DNA of 64,000 nt, taken from NCBI GenBank assembly GCA_963920665.1, contig OY987268.1:15936501-16000500 (forward strand). The letters are read 5' to 3'. This document shows positions 11,303 through 24,850 of this stretch, one piece after another. How positions within the stretch are numbered: position 1 is the first letter of the stretch; the number at the start of each line of letters is the position of its first letter. Source of the stretch: Straminergon stramineum. Lineage: Eukaryota; Streptophyta; Bryopsida; Hypnales; Calliergonaceae. Under the pieces are notes generated by a model. It saw only the letters and a program-made list of their open reading frames with translations. It ran no database searches and was not told where the DNA came from. The position numbers and the translations under genes are program-made.

Positions 11303-11543
11303 GCTGCTGCTGTCGATAAAACCGAGGGGGAAAAGAAAAACAGAGCAACGAATGCTCCACCTATAAAATCTACGCTCACAGCTGCAAACAACAGCTTGAG
11401 CGTTGACAAGAATTTCACCAGCAAGACTTCGCTTCTGTACGTCCACCTCTTCCCCAAAACCAGCCTCCACCTCTCTCCTCGACTTTTTCTGATTTCTACA
11501 ACTCCGAGCTCACTGCCTGCCAAAGGGCGAGTACACGAAAAAA

Positions 11544-12032
11544 CTCACTTTTATCTCGCTGTCTAAAATATTTTTCAGCCAGATCTCTTCTCTCTAACCA
11601 CCAATTCCAGCTCTTTTTTCAGGCTCCCCTCCCGTGTCAAAAAAAAACACAGACGAAGCAGCACCACCACCACCACCAGGGCTGCATGCAGCAGCTGGGT
11701 TGAGCAAGGTTCACCGAACTGATATGAACCACGCTCGAAACAAAAGCGCTGGTGACTGAGAGTCTAAAAGTCCCAAAAGCCAGCCACAACAACGGAATAT
11801 CTCACTATCTCGTTGTCTCAGCCAGGTCCGGTCTCTTCCCTCAAACCTTCAATTCCAGCAACGTAACCCAAGTGTTTTTTTTCAGATTCCCCGCCTCCAA
11901 AAAAAAGCCAGACGAAGCAGCAGCACCACCACCACCAGAGGTGGCTGCAGCAGCAGCTGGGTGGTTGCGCTGTTCACTAATAAACTGGCCAGGCGACAGG
12001 GAGAGAATAAAGCTCCCGAAAGCAACGGAATG
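11544..12032. repeat. Direct tandem duplication upstream of the asparaginase gene
   Basis: Two diverged copies abut: 11544-11800 and 11801-12032. Both run ctcac...tctcg.tgtct, then ccaattccag/tcaattccag, a tttttcag.ttcccc stretch, agacgaagcagcacc with (CAC)n, a GCAGCAGCTGGGT motif, gttcac, and end in caacggaat. The copies lie 240-730 bp before the start codon, in the GC-rich region where the minus-strand promoter and 5' leader should be. The duplication may double a regulatory or transcript-leader segment. Confidence 0.75.
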
Positions 12033-12186
12033 TGGGAGATTCGGGCTCCACCTCTGAGGAGACGTCCTTGCGAATGAATACCAAGCGCAGCCAGCAGCAG
12101 CAGGAGCAGCGTGGTTGGAGAAGATCGGCTGCAGAAGGAGGAGGGGATCAATGTGGTGGTGATGAAATGAGGCGAAGGCTGGGGGG

Positions 12187-12196
12187 TTAATATACA
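12187..12196 (-). promoter_or_regulatory. Possible TATA box for the asparaginase gene
   Basis: On the minus strand the sequence reads TGTATATTAACC within an otherwise GC-rich upstream region (about 11.1-12.6 kb). It would place transcription start roughly 850 bp before the ATG, leaving a long leader that includes the tandem duplication, so an unseen leader intron or a nearer start is equally possible. This is motif-only evidence. Confidence 0.2.
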
Positions 12197-12622
12197 GATG
12201 GGCGGCTCGTGAGGGGGGCGAAAGAAACTCAAGAAAGGTTGGCAATTGCTGGGTGAGGTAAAACTGGAGATTGCAGAAGCTCTTTGGCATTTGGTGGTTG
12301 TGGTGGCCACTAACTTAGCCAGCTCAGTGTGGGGAGCGGAGGGCGTGTCAGCCGCCACGATGACAACTGTCTGGGTTTTGGATGACATTCGTTCGAGTGG
12401 ATGAATTGTTCGCACGAGTGGTTTGACGGCTACTATGCGGTGTGCTTTTGAGTCACGGGCTACTTACTCCGGCAGTCCGGCTGCTGCGAACTAAGCTTAG
12501 ATGACTTTCGTCGGGCCCCAAGAGTAAATTGCAAAAGGACACTGTGAAACCGCAGGGCTTCCTCTCTCCCATGGCCAGGGAGAGGATTGCCTGCCACCCC
12601 CTTATTGCCCCGTATTTTACCC

Positions 12623-12805
12623 CTCGAGAAAACACTAGGGATAAATTTTTTATTTGCCACCCATGATAAAATTTGCAAATTCTGAGTTCATATTTGCAGC
12701 ACGGGGCCCCAAATTAGCTTGGAGAGGTGAAGAAATAATAAATTTATGCAACACCAAATAGGGGACAATTTTTACAATAACCCTTTGTTGGGGCAATAAA
12801 GGAGT
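12623..12805 (+). repeat. Dispersed repeat (TTTTTTATTTGCCAC family)
   Basis: Second copy of the repeat at 1256-1440, marking the edge of the GC-rich region upstream of the asparaginase gene and the return to AT-rich background. Confidence 0.6.
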
Positions 12806-13644
12806 CAATCCTCCCTGGCCTCTCTTCCATTGGTAGCTTATGTAAGGTAAAACAACCCATTGCAATCAAAATTAGAAGTTTGCCTTTGTGCCAGTGCTGA
12901 AATTTTTTTAATGTTGTTTTTCCCATTTGAAGACAAATGTGAGAAATCGTGAGACTAATTGAAATATTTTCTTTTGACAAAGTATGAATTTTTTATGGAT
13001 TTTTGAAGTGTGCTCCCTAAAAGAGTCTCTAGACTACCCGCAAACCAACAAAAATTGTATCGGCATAATGCTCATCTTACTCACTTAAAGTAGTCACATT
13101 ATTTTCTAATGTGGAGGGCCTAAAAAAGTCACTTCCTACAGTGAATTTACATTGAAAAGCTAAAAATTCCTAATGAGGTCACTTATCACTCCATTATTGT
13201 CACCTAAGACATATTGATTGTGGCCCAAATCTCATTTATTGAAAATATAAAATAAAATAAACACTTGTAATAGGTCATTCCCTAGGTGTCCATCATGGGC
13301 CTTTTGACCTTAATGGGTTGTTTTATCTTAAGAGGAGGAAGAGGAAAATATGGTGCTCGATATTCTTGCAATGTGAACATGATTCTTTGTAGAAAGGGAA
13401 CTCTCACAAAATTGAAATCATTGAGGAGACACACTATGGGACAAAGTCATCAATCAAAGAACTATACTATGAGAGGATCCCTCTCAATAGCACCGACTTG
13501 TTTTTCGAGAAAAGGTAGCTACTCAAACTTCCTCAAGGTAGCTTATATGGATGTGAAGCCGTCTCCCCTTTGCTCTAGAACCAAAAAAATGCAAAATTGA
13601 ATTCTCTACATGCTCTTAAAGTTCAACAAGGATCCCATTGTTAA

Positions 13645-14082
13645 TCCCTAAATGTTGAAGACCTTTGTTGGAGAATTGTTACACAAAAATCTTAAACTAG
13701 TCATATTCAACATCATTTAGAAATCTCAAAATCCATTGTAAACAATTGATTTAGGAGAATTTAAAATGTAATTTTCTCCCAAGATCTGATATATTGGAGG
13801 TTCATCCTCAAAAGCCCTAAACTTTAGAAAATCAAATTTTGCATTAGACCCCCCGTGGATAAAGTCTCCACTCCAACTTGGAACCTTTATACTCTAACTT
13901 GGAATCTTTAATTTCAAATGTAAATTCAAAGTATCAAAATTTTAGCACTTGTACAAAATAATAATTTCATATTTTTTCTTATCCACTACAACATAAAGGG
14001 GCAATGAGGCATTTATTTTTTACAGGTACTGTTGTATGGAGCAATGAGGGGTCACCTCTCTTGGCCCCTAGGGCATTAGGGA
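13645..14082 (+). mobile_element. TTAA-flanked piggyBac-like element, diverged, 438 bp
   Basis: TTAA at 13641-13644 and 14083-14086. Begins TCCCTAAATGTTGAAGACC and ends GGGCATTAGGGA. The interior shares blocks with the nested element at 39201-39851 (caagatct.....tattggaggttcat, aagccct.aa, agaaaatcaa..ttgca). Confidence 0.6.
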
Positions 14083-14086
14083 TTAA

Positions 14087-17000
14087 ATGCAATACTTTAG
14101 TAACATCTAACTTGGTTCACTAACAAAGTATCAAATCTCTTCAATTTTCCAAATTTAATGGTTTTGAAAAGTTTCTTTGAAATACATGGAAGAAAATAGT
14201 AAACAACACATAATCTTGGACATTGAAAAGGAAGCCCCTTGGCATTGTCATATGAAGTACATATGAACTTCATTTCACAATTATACGAGGCTTTAAGCTT
14301 ATTTCCTAATGAATTCATACACATATTCAAACAAGTGTCTTTTTCATCAATGTTGTAGATATATCAAGACAATGTAGATGAAGGTTTAATCCAAAATCTA
14401 TTGTAATCATTATCAAACAAAAAAAAAGTGTTTAAATTGTTGTTTGAGTTGTATGAGTTTGCAAAAAAAATCTATTATTGTTATCGTTGGAGTCTTTAAA
14501 TAGTGATTGTAATTTTGTGTGGTTTAAAATCTTCCAACAATTACTTGTCAAATTCCTAGCATATACATAAAGTTGAACATTAACAACTCTTAAAGGTAAA
14601 CAAAGCACTATGAATCTCACTTTGTTCTAATTTTCCTCACAATAATTTATAGTCTCGTATTCGAGAGCATTTTGGAGAAATTTAAAGGCATGGACTTGTC
14701 TTGACTACTCTTGAACTTGTACAACTTGTTTTGATACTAAATCAATGGAAGCCATGATAATCCACACTACATTGATAGTCTATGAATGTATGATTTTTAG
14801 ATTGTGGATGCCACTAGAGTTTAAATTTTTCACTACTAACTAGAAATTGCCACAATAGTCAATATTAAGTTAAAATAACCACTATGTACATATTTCAATT
14901 CATTGTTGGACTATTAACGTGTATGACAATCTAGTTGAACCAACCAATCTATTATCTTGGAATATGAGACAAGGAAATACATCTCAATAGTATCATTCAA
15001 ATTTGTTGATTAATTACAATCCAGCTGAAAACAAATCAAAGCACCTCCATCACATGATCGGACTTTGCACACATTAGCATGCAATCAACTCACAATACTA
15101 TCAAATTTTGAAGAGTTCACAACATTTTTGTATGAATTATTGGTCCTCCAAAGCCATTTTCATCTACCTTGAGAAACAAGGAAAAAGTGTTCCTTTTTTG
15201 GAATTTAATATCTTTCAATAAAAGATGAATTCATCTCTACAATTTGATTTTTTGTATTAGTAATTGAATTACCTTCATGATGCAGTCATCTATATATGAC
15301 ATAAAATGTCAAGAAAATTGATTCATTTATTACCAATCACTAATTTTCAAGCTTCTTCATGCTCATGGAGAGCTAAAAACTGTAGAAGATACTCAAGATG
15401 TATCTTCTTTATAATTCTTTTTCAAATAGTAAAATTCCATTTTCTTTTGACTTTTAATTAGTATTTCTACATATATTATTTGTTTCATTTTCTATAGCCA
15501 AATTAGACATACGATAAATCTAGCTCTAAAGTTTTAAAATTATATATATGCAAAAAAAATTTAATCCTAATGTCTTTCAAAAGAAACTTGGGATGTATTA
15601 TTAAACTTTCAAGACTATTCTTTTTTATAAGACTTAACAGAATATGGGTCACAAAAATAGATGACTTGTAGAGAGAGAAAGAGAGTGGTATTCAAAATTC
15701 CAACTATACCATTAGATAGAAATCATAGTTTTTTGCCTTTGAAGAAAATATGAGGAGGATTCATCTTTGTAATTGAAAGACTTTAGAACCAACACATTTG
15801 ACATGAGTACGCAAGATTTTCATTTCCATTCTCAAGATATCTGTACATTATTGATGACCACGGACATATATGAGTATATTATATTTAGATGGCATGAGTG
15901 TCAAAAGCTGATTTAAAAGGGTTTTCTAATGAATGTGGTGTTAAAGACATTGGTCAATAATTGAACCCTAGAGCCCTTCCAAAGAGTGGTAAAAGGATAT
16001 GAAACTTGGACTCGCATACATATTGTTATAAGAAATACATTCAAGTTAAACAATGATAAAAATTTTAAATCCAGATATTCACCATATCCATATCTTATGA
16101 ATTGGTTCGTGTGGCTACATAGGTAGGAAATGCCTTTATGCATTTTATTTTGATAATTAAGTATACATTTTTGGAATCTTATATATGTCAAATTATACTT
16201 CACTACATAGTCTTGATATTTTTAAGTATAAGAGGTTTACGTCTAGCATTATTTCTAAATAAATGTGCGGGGATGGAGTTATCTATAGACAAGGTCTTAA
16301 TATGCAAGTTCTCAAATGACTTTTTTGAAATCTAAGTCCTAGCCTAATCCTCATATCCTTTATTGTAATAGTGCACATATTTTTCTATGTTTTTAGTGGG
16401 AGCTCCATGAAGCTCCCTAGCTCCTAGTTGACCATTTTGAATAAGTTGAATTTCTCCCATGGAATGCGTAAATTTCATGTGCAAATTTGTCCATCATGAC
16501 TCTAAACCAAATTCATCTCCAATCTTATAATTTTCTCTTGATTGTCCCTTATGCAACCAAAAATGGTTTGCATGTCTTTCAAAGGTTACAAGCAACTCGA
16601 ATGCAACATTGGAACATGCACAAGAACAATGCAAACAGGTCTTGTAGCGCCCTTCTACAAGAAACTCCTCTCCAATGCACAACACTTTCTAAGGCTCTTC
16701 ACATGAGAGCCCCTACTCAGTATTTTGGGTCAATTTGTTGAGCATTGAAGAATATATTGGAAACTTGGATTCTTTGACGATGAAAACAGGTGGTGGTGGT
16801 TCTTGTCAGCAAAAGTGCATTCTCATGAAATCCAAAAAATAATGCTTTCCGTTCTATGAACAGTCACCGCTGTGGGGGCACGGGCACAAGGCCTCCTACT
16901 CCGGCAATGGACCCTTTTCTGACAGTTTCATGGGCCCTTTTCTGCCTCAGCATTGGAGTTGCTCTAATACACATTCTTGATGTTATATATTAATTGACAT

Positions 17001-17580
17001 ACGTTCTCAATCATCATTGGCCTTTGTATGGCACAATAAAGTGACGGTTACAAAACTAAACTTGTGATTAACCATGGAAGAATGTTGGTAGAGGCCAAAA
17101 GGTAGTTGATGCATGACTTTGAAGATTAATGTGGACATGAAGAATGCAACTATTGGTTCAAAAATTGAACAAGTAGGTGCATTTATCAACCAACCATAAT
17201 TGTGTTGACATCTACATCATTAACAATACTATTGTGGTTTTGATTGTTATGTATTTGTTCAAGCTCCATAACCTTGAAGTCACTCTACTTTTATGAGTTT
17301 CCCCGCCTTTCCAAGGTGTCTTCTCATCTACAATGCACTAGGGCACTAGTCATGAGTCATTCTTGCTTTCATATACTAGATCACTAATAATTGTAAACTT
17401 CTATTTTCCAAAAAAACTTCTAATAGTTTTTTCTATTCATCAAAAATTTTACAAAAATATTTGGGTCTTGTACACCACCAACAAAAATCAATTGAAATTA
17501 TTTTTCTCAATTTTAAAATGATCACACCAAGAAAAAGTCCTACACTATCAGTAATTTGTGATATATTTTAAACTAATTTT

Positions 17581-17629
<49 letters not shown>

Positions 17630-19444
17630 TATTATCAATTTTGAGTGATTTCAGCTTTCATCAATAAATTTAAAAAAATCAGTTTGTGTCTCAAAAAACT
17701 CTTCAATTCCTCTCGAAAACCTATGATAGTTAGTACTTTCACTTATGATGCTTTAAGAGTCACTTGTCAATTTTATGTCTTTTTGTCGTGTGACATTAGA
17801 ATTGAATCCTAGATTTGCCAATACATGAGAGAATAGGGCCCTAATATTCATCACTAAAATTTTTACCTAACCCAATTCCAACCTATTGGTCATCACAATA
17901 ATTTGAAATTTTGTATTTCTAAATTAGAAACCTCTAATAGGTTATAACGGTAGTAGCAACATTGAAAGAAGCAAAGCTCTGGTTTTTATTTTATATGTGT
18001 GAGTATTCACAATTAGATATTTTTGTTGTAAATTGTGATTTTTACAAATGAAGTAGCTCACATTTGAATATATTGTGTTTTCTTGGACAAAAAGAAATTA
18101 AAACCAATTACAAATCTAATCATAAAATTCAAATTTTTCACCGTATAGGGAGAGAGCACTTATAAAGAAGTAAAATCAAGGTATTCATTAGTACTTTTAT
18201 ATTGAGAGCATTATTTGGTACTAATCCCAAGGTGTCTTTAGAAGTCATTTAGGTAGAGGGGCCTTATTATGTTCTCAACTCCAATTCCGTTCACTAGACA
18301 ATGCACCAAATAAGTGCCATTGAAGTATATTCACAAGCCCATATCCAAATTCATCCACCGATCATATCTTTTTTTTTTTTGTCATGTTCAAAAAATGTAT
18401 AAAGTCAATTGAAAAGGTCAATTATAGTATCAACTCAAGCTTGTTGTTCATATGTAAAAGAATGAATTTTTTTTACTTCTTAGGGTGAAAATCAATCATT
18501 TCTGACTCCTACTTTGCCTAAAAATTTGAAATTTATTACATCTATTTTTATATCTTTTTATTCTAAAAGATTTGGGTTGAAGTCCCTCTACTTCAAGAAT
18601 TCTCATTAATTTTGTTGATTTCAGATGATTCTTTCAGTCCTTCTAATGTAATTTGAAATTTAAGAACCTACAAAATCTAATATATCTTTAATATTGGAAT
18701 TTTTTTGGTTGATTCATGCCCATTGATAGAGGGAAAACTCTCTATTTTCATATACTCTTGGAAGCAATCACCTTAACTAAATATTGTTATATTTTGACCC
18801 TATGCCCTCAAAATATTTCATGATTAAGGATTTTGTTTCATATTCACATTGATATTGTCCAGCATATTGAATAAAATATATAATTTGTCAATCTCTCATT
18901 ACTATAGGAATAACCCTAGTTTATTATTTTATTGACTAATTGTTTATTTATTTGGATGAAAGCATTTCATCAAGCCTCTTTGAACATTTCGAAAATTTCA
19001 TTTGTGGTTAGGAAATATATAAAAAAATATAAAAAACTCCATGTAAGAGTGTTGGAAATATCATGGCAATGCAATCAATTTGTTGCCCCAAGGTTCAAAT
19101 TTTGATTTTTCAAAGTTCACCATAAAGTTTGTAAAATTTTGCATAATTTCAAATTTTCTATTTCATAAAAAATTATTGATAAGAAATGGCCATTGCTTAT
19201 ATAAGGTTAACCTACTAGCCTCAGGCATCCAATTCTGACATTTACTAGACCCTCCCATTTGCACATATGTAATCCATTTTCTTAGAGTATATAACTCATT
19301 TTCTTTGGGCAAGCAATTGAATGGGTGTTATTCTTATCAGATTAATATGATTCCAGTTATATTGGAGTATAGTCAATTAATTAATTTCTCTGAAAAATAC
19401 ATGCAACAATATGCACATTGCACAAGATACCCAAATTGCAAATG
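14087..19444. other. 5.4 kb AT-rich intergenic sequence, nothing recognised
   Basis: Apart from the (TAA)n at 17581 I see no gene, inverted-end element or tandem array. A small GC-richer patch at 16.78-16.96 kb has no usable reading frame. Confidence 0.6.
17581..17631. repeat. (TAA)n microsatellite
   Basis: About 16 uninterrupted TAA units ending in atatatta. Confidence 0.97.
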
Positions 19445-19565
19445 GAGGTGGTAATAGGCTAGTCAATCTTACAAGGTTGCTAGCATATAAGCCCATGAGA
19501 CTAGGATCTTGAGACCATAAACCTAGGAACCTAGCACTTATATTATAGATACCTATGTGTTGAAG
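19445..19565 (-). repeat. End fragment of the tandem-repeat-bearing inverted element
   Basis: Reads ggttgctagcatataagccc, then actaggatcttgag, matching the inverse of the right end of the element at 32612-33215. It then enters a short piece of the same tandem core (cttatattatagatacctat). Confidence 0.55.
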
Positions 19566-20475
19566 TGAATAATGACCAAATAGGAAATTACTCTTAAGTA
19601 TGATAAGTTTAATCTAAGGGAGGCTTGTCTATGGAGATTTCATATCAACAGATAATTGATATTTAGCTTCTAGTTCCAATTAGGGTTCTATTTTCAACTA
19701 AATTTCTCAACACTCCAAATAGATATAATCTCTCAATTTGAAAAATAACAACAATCACTACTACAACGTTACAACACTTCAAACAACAAAAGAGATTTGT
19801 GACTTGCAATTAACCAACTTAATTGGCATTTCTCATATTATACACCCAAATGGATAATACACACACAAATCATAACCATTCTGCAGTTTATCCCCACTTG
19901 TAAATGCATTTGACCAACATAAACATAGACACATACACTTCCAACTTGAATTCATAGTCTACAACTTTCAAACCAAACCAATTCCACATACATATACATA
20001 CACACCACATAGTGAGACCAATTAAGTTGAAGATATCATCATATTAAACCGAATGGTGAGCATATCACCAAATTCAAAATTCAAGTCAGCTCAATAGCCA
20101 ATTCACCACTCCACAACATCTCAACCAACTTGCATTTCCAAACTTTCCACCATCCTCTCTAACATTCATCTAAACTCCAAAGAAAGAAAAACAAACTAAA
20201 CTTGGGGTAGGACTTTCACCTACCTCTCTTGCAATGGGTAAAAAACCAAATGGACGGCCTCAATTTTAAAAGGAGCTAGGAGCTAGTTGCCAACCACCAA
20301 TTGAAATTGGCTTTCCAACTTCAACCATGAACAACCACTGACTTGGCATTCATATCACAAACTTGCAACTATTCAACCAACCAATTTGGATTCACACTCT
20401 TTACTATCCATTGGAATCAATTGTATCTTTTCATACAACTTAGCACCAATTGGACTAATTGACCTACCTACTTAA

Positions 20476-21420
20476 CCCCTAAAGGACCAAACAATGTTTT
20501 TTGGCAACATAGTGATTTTGGGCAGCTCACTACGGATAGAATTTTTATTTATTTTCTTCAAAATTTTCACACAACATTTGCCCAAGGAGTAGCTTTAAGA
20601 CCCAAAAATTTTCATAACTTTTGAATATATGGTTAAAAAGTTATTGTATGATATGCTGTTTTCATTGCTCGGCGGGCAGCTCGGGCAGCAAAAAAAACTT
20701 CTTTAAAAATCACTTTTTTTTAAATAAAAATTTGAAATTTGTTTTCCTGATTTTTATATACATGGAAAGCTTTGACTCATTCCATTTTGATTTATGAGAT
20801 GAAAGTTATGAAGAGTTTTAGTTGTGGATAGTTTGTGGGTAGTAATGGAATCTCTACTCTAAAATAAACTTTGAAGACCTTTATTTAACTCAATTTTTAA
20901 TATTTTTGAAAAAAAACAAAAAACTCGAGGTGTAGATTGTTTATTACAACAATTTCACCATTGGGATTGTCATTTTTCAATTCCATAAATAAATGATTAA
21001 CAATTTAGTATTTTGAATCATTTCCTACTTCTTTCAACTTACTGTTTTTTTCCTATATGTTGTACAATTCCAAATGATCTAAAATTTTTCAAGCATGTAG
21101 CCAACATGACTTGAAGAATGAATCCAAAGAGTTACAACCATTTTGGACATTTTTTCATAATGATCTGACCTTGTGGAGTGCATCTGCCCGGATTTTCGCA
21201 GGGCCAAAAAATGGCTTTTTATCACTTCAAATGCTAATATCTTACAATCCAAACCGTGGAAATTTCTGAAATTTTTTCCACATCTTCCCAAACCAGATTT
21301 CTACAAGATCCTACGGTTACATTTGTCCAAAAATGTATTTTTTCTAAAATTTGGTACTTGTACTAGAGATGACAGTTTTGGAGTGTTTTTGGTGAAAACA
21401 TAGTCAAATACATTTAGGGG
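20476..21420 (+). mobile_element. TTAA-flanked piggyBac-like element, 0.9-kb family, intact ends
   Basis: Perfect TTAA at 20472-20475 and 21421-21424. Begins CCCCTAAAGGACCAAACA and ends ACATTTAGGGG. Best preserved of three copies, 945 bp. Short ORFs at 21079-21403 are not protein-like. Confidence 0.85.
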
Positions 21421-21479
21421 TTAAAGTACAAAGAAACATAATTTGAAGATAAAAAATTTCAAAGCCTAATAGTAAATCT

Positions 21480-22010
21480 ACACTATATTATCAACACCTT
21501 ATGTGGTTATACGGTGCTTATATTAGAGGTACTTATGTTTACAGGGCACCATCAATGGTTACAGGTATCTATATTATAGATGCCTATGTTGTAGGCATCA
21601 TCCATGGTTATAAGATACCTAAATTATAGGTAAATATATTATAGGTACCTATGTTTATAGACACTTGTCATGTTTATAGGCTACCCTATGTTATAGACAC
21701 CTTCAATGATTGTAAAGCACCTACTTACACCTATGCTCAAGGCAACGGTGCTAGTATGTGAGCCCAAGAATGCAAGTTTGTGAGCATTGAGTCTACATTA
21801 TAGGTACCTACAATATAGATACCACACACTATAGAAGGTGTATGTATCATAAACACCTATAATATGGGTATTTGTAACATATATACCCTATAATCATAGA
21901 CGGTTTCTATGGTATATACACCTATAATATAGGTGTGTAGTATTATAGGCTCATGGGCTCACACTCCTATGCTCACATAATAGCAACCCTCATGTTCAAG
22001 GCTCATAGAC
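21480..22010. repeat. Tandem-repeat-bearing element (GGTACCTAT core), copy 1
   Basis: Degenerate direct repeats of ataggtacctata, caccatccatggtta and ttatagacacc, broken by and ending in blocks about the words 'gctcaaggc...gtgctagtatgtgagc' and 'ggctcatgggctcacactcc', which also border the copy at 32.6-33.2 kb. Non-coding. Confidence 0.65.
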
Positions 22011-22188
22011 TAACATTTTTAGGCTCACACACTAGTGTTGTTGGTCGACCTTATTATAGATTCATCTTGATTCTTGTGTTTTTTACTTTCAAGAAATTAT
22101 TCAAAACCTTCCCCCACCATGATATGCATATAGTAATTGATTGATGGTCATTCATGTGTTTCAATTGGATGATTGTTGTGTAACTTAA

Positions 22189-22410
22189 CCCTTAAACGTC
22201 GACACAGACATTTTGTGTCCAATGAATGACAAGGAATTCTCATGTATAGGACAAAAGTACAACTATTCATCCTAGGAATTAGGGGTGGAAAGGGAAGATC
22301 TTCTACAGTAGTTTGACCTCCAATGAATATTTTTGTTTTTTTTAAAGTAGACAATGTCACACGGTTCCAAAAGCCATGATTTCCACGGTCACCAGTCCGT
22401 CCTTTAAGGG
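22189..22410 (+). mobile_element. TTAA-flanked piggyBac-like element, 222-bp family, intact
   Basis: Perfect TTAA at 22185-22188 and 22411-22414. Begins CCCTTAAACGTCGACACAGA, ends CGTCCTTTAAGGG; 222 bp. Reference copy for the family: its interior TTAA (ttttttttaaagtagac, about 22335-22350) is the single, unoccupied version of the site that holds a nested element at 39.2 kb. Confidence 0.85.
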
Positions 22411-22414
22411 TTAA

Positions 22415-24850
22415 CTCACACCATTCCCCAAGATCTCTAGAGTGCCCTCAGATCCAGTACCTCCAAATTCTAATAACAATTGTCAAAACAAGTCCAGAAG
22501 GCTACAATTCACATTATATGGAAGGCCAGCAAATTGAAGGAGCGAATCAGATCATTTAAAAATTCAACATGATTGGCTGGCACACGCCTCGTCTCAACAC
22601 GGGTGACCCTGAAATCAATTCTTTTTCAATGGAAATTGTCCCCGTGTTTAAAAAAAATCGCGCCACTTCTGCTTGACACACAAACCATGAATTCTTTCTT
22701 TTCTTCTTTTCTTCGGAGAAGTGTGTTGATGAAATTCCTCACTGAGGGCTTTGTGTGGTCCTCAGCTTCTTTGCTATAATATATGGTAAGAGGTTTTTAA
22801 CAACATTCATATGATATATCATACCCTTGGAACTGAACATCTTTTGAGCACTGACTGTATGCTTTTTAAACCTTACAATTCATAAGTTATACCAATGCCG
22901 TGAATGCAATGGCTTCTCTCACTGAATGTTTATATTATGGCACGATGCACAACAAAAAGGGTCAATGATATTTTGCACATGTTTTAAATTTGTGGGGGAT
23001 TCTAGTAGGATTTCCTACCACGGGATCTTTTTATTATCATGTAGGAGCAATGTTTGAACACTTTTGAGAGCATAAATAAGGTAACTAACTTACACCTAAT
23101 TTTACAACTGCTTTCTAAAACCAATCCCTATAGATTCTTGCCTAAAACCTACTCCCACTATTCATGAGAATCTATGGTTGATTTTGAAACACTTAGTTTC
23201 AGCACTTTGAAAATTTGTAGTTTGTTCATATAATGTTCAAAAAATGCATTCAAAGAGGATCTAGAATCCCCTTTTCACTACCAACAAGACCTGCCCGTCA
23301 AAAAGTTCTTCAAATATAGAAATGGAAACCATGTTCAATTGCTTTTTTGTGTGATTTTAGATGTAGTTACCTTAGATTCTATTCTACAAGGAGATTAGAA
23401 TATCCCAATCTTTCTTCCAACAATGCCACCATGGTTTACCTCAAATTCATCATTCTATGTGCTACTAGGAATAAAATTGCTTGAAAAAGAATGCAAAGTT
23501 AGATTGAAAGCAGTGGAACTAAATAACTAGTGAGACTAAGCATGTAATCGTGCAAATTGTTTGATACTCCCTTTGTCTAAAAGTTAACTCATCTTTTGGT
23601 TCCCCTTAATTTTATTGCAATGACGTGGATACCACAATTTGAAAAGGGCTCTGAAACTCATGGTTTCAATATGATAGGAGAGTGCTACTACTTAGAGCTT
23701 GAAACAAGTTGAAATAACTTTATTTTCAGGTTTTAGGACTAAACATTTTGTCTAACCGGAAGATTGTCTTAAGACAGAGGGAGTATTGATTTTAGGTAGG
23801 GACATTCAAAATTATGAGGGATCTACTACTGCCACTAGATGAAATGTGTGAGAGTGTACATAACTTTTATTAATATTTATTTATTGATGAAGAAGTCATT
23901 AATCTAAAATTTATACTTGTAAGACTATGATATTTGAATTTGCACTTTTGCACACCATATCCAAGAGAGCACATTCTTTGCAATATTGGAATCTCCTTTC
24001 ATTTGTCAACAAGAAAACATAAGAAAAAGATATATAATTCATGTGAAATGTACAACCACCATGTCTTGAAATTATCCAAATAACTATTTAAATATGGTTT
24101 CCATAATTTAAATAATTTAGTTTTTAGTTGGATCTTATTTTAAACTTAGATGGGATTTAAACACATCTTTGAATGAATTATTTTCTTGACACTTGAATAA
24201 GTCTTTTCATTAAATTCCTAAAAGATTGAAGCACATTTTGGGCATAAATTGTCAGAACTGACACTTTTTAGGTTAGTCGGGGAAAAAAATGGTTTCTTGA
24301 AGTTCAACCATACTTATTTTTACTAGACTACCACAGAAAATGTGTGGAGGAAATTTAGAAGCTTTGATTGCATGGATTGAATGATGATAGCATTATTTTG
24401 AAGTTAGAAGGAAAGTTTTCTATAGACCTTGCTAAACAATGTCAGTCAATTTGAATTCCTCCTAGAGTGAGATTTTTGCACTATACATTGGTGTTTTCTT
24501 ACATTTCATCATGTATAATATGAGTTACATACCTGCCAAATTTTAGAATTAGATGTGGAGTTAAGCAAAAGATTCCCTAACCACCCAAAGTACTCAAATT
24601 TTTGTCCTTTGTAGCATCACTTTTGCCATTTGTAGTGTCATTCTTTATTTTATTTATTTATTTTTGCTAATCAAGCATATCCAACTATAGGTTAGACAAG
24701 TATGAAAATATTAGGAAGAAATTCCAAATACTTTGAAGGCATATATTGCAAGATTTTTGTGTTCAAAGAGAAATGAAACACATTTTTTTGCACCTTTCAT
24801 TCATATTAGGTTATCAGATTTTGAATCCTCTTAACTTTTTTGCATTACAA
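22415..24850. other. Intergenic, no gene seen
   Basis: Holds the dispersed repeat at 23110-23290. A fragment resembling the TTAAGGTGGG MITE interior is near 23945-24010 (ttttgcacaccatatccaa). ORFs are short and not protein-like. Confidence 0.55.
23110..23290 (+). repeat. Dispersed repeat shared with 34280-34440
   Basis: Common blocks: ctagattcttgcct / atagattcttgcct, ttcatgagaatctatggt, actttgaaaatt.atagttt.ttcatat and tccaaaaaatgcat. A third partial copy is at 62195-62290. Non-coding. Confidence 0.6.

Noticed and set aside
11093..11470. Asparaginase start at the in-frame ATG 11470
   Set aside because: Adds 56 residues with no counterpart in the family; homologues begin at the motif following 11302. 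Kept as an alternative only.
11841..12415. Minus-strand ORFs of 149 and 177 codons upstream of the asparaginase gene
   Set aside because: Two overlapping frames of low-complexity, duplicated GC-rich sequence (poly-Leu, poly-Ala, poly-Ser runs) with no family match; more likely promoter or leader.
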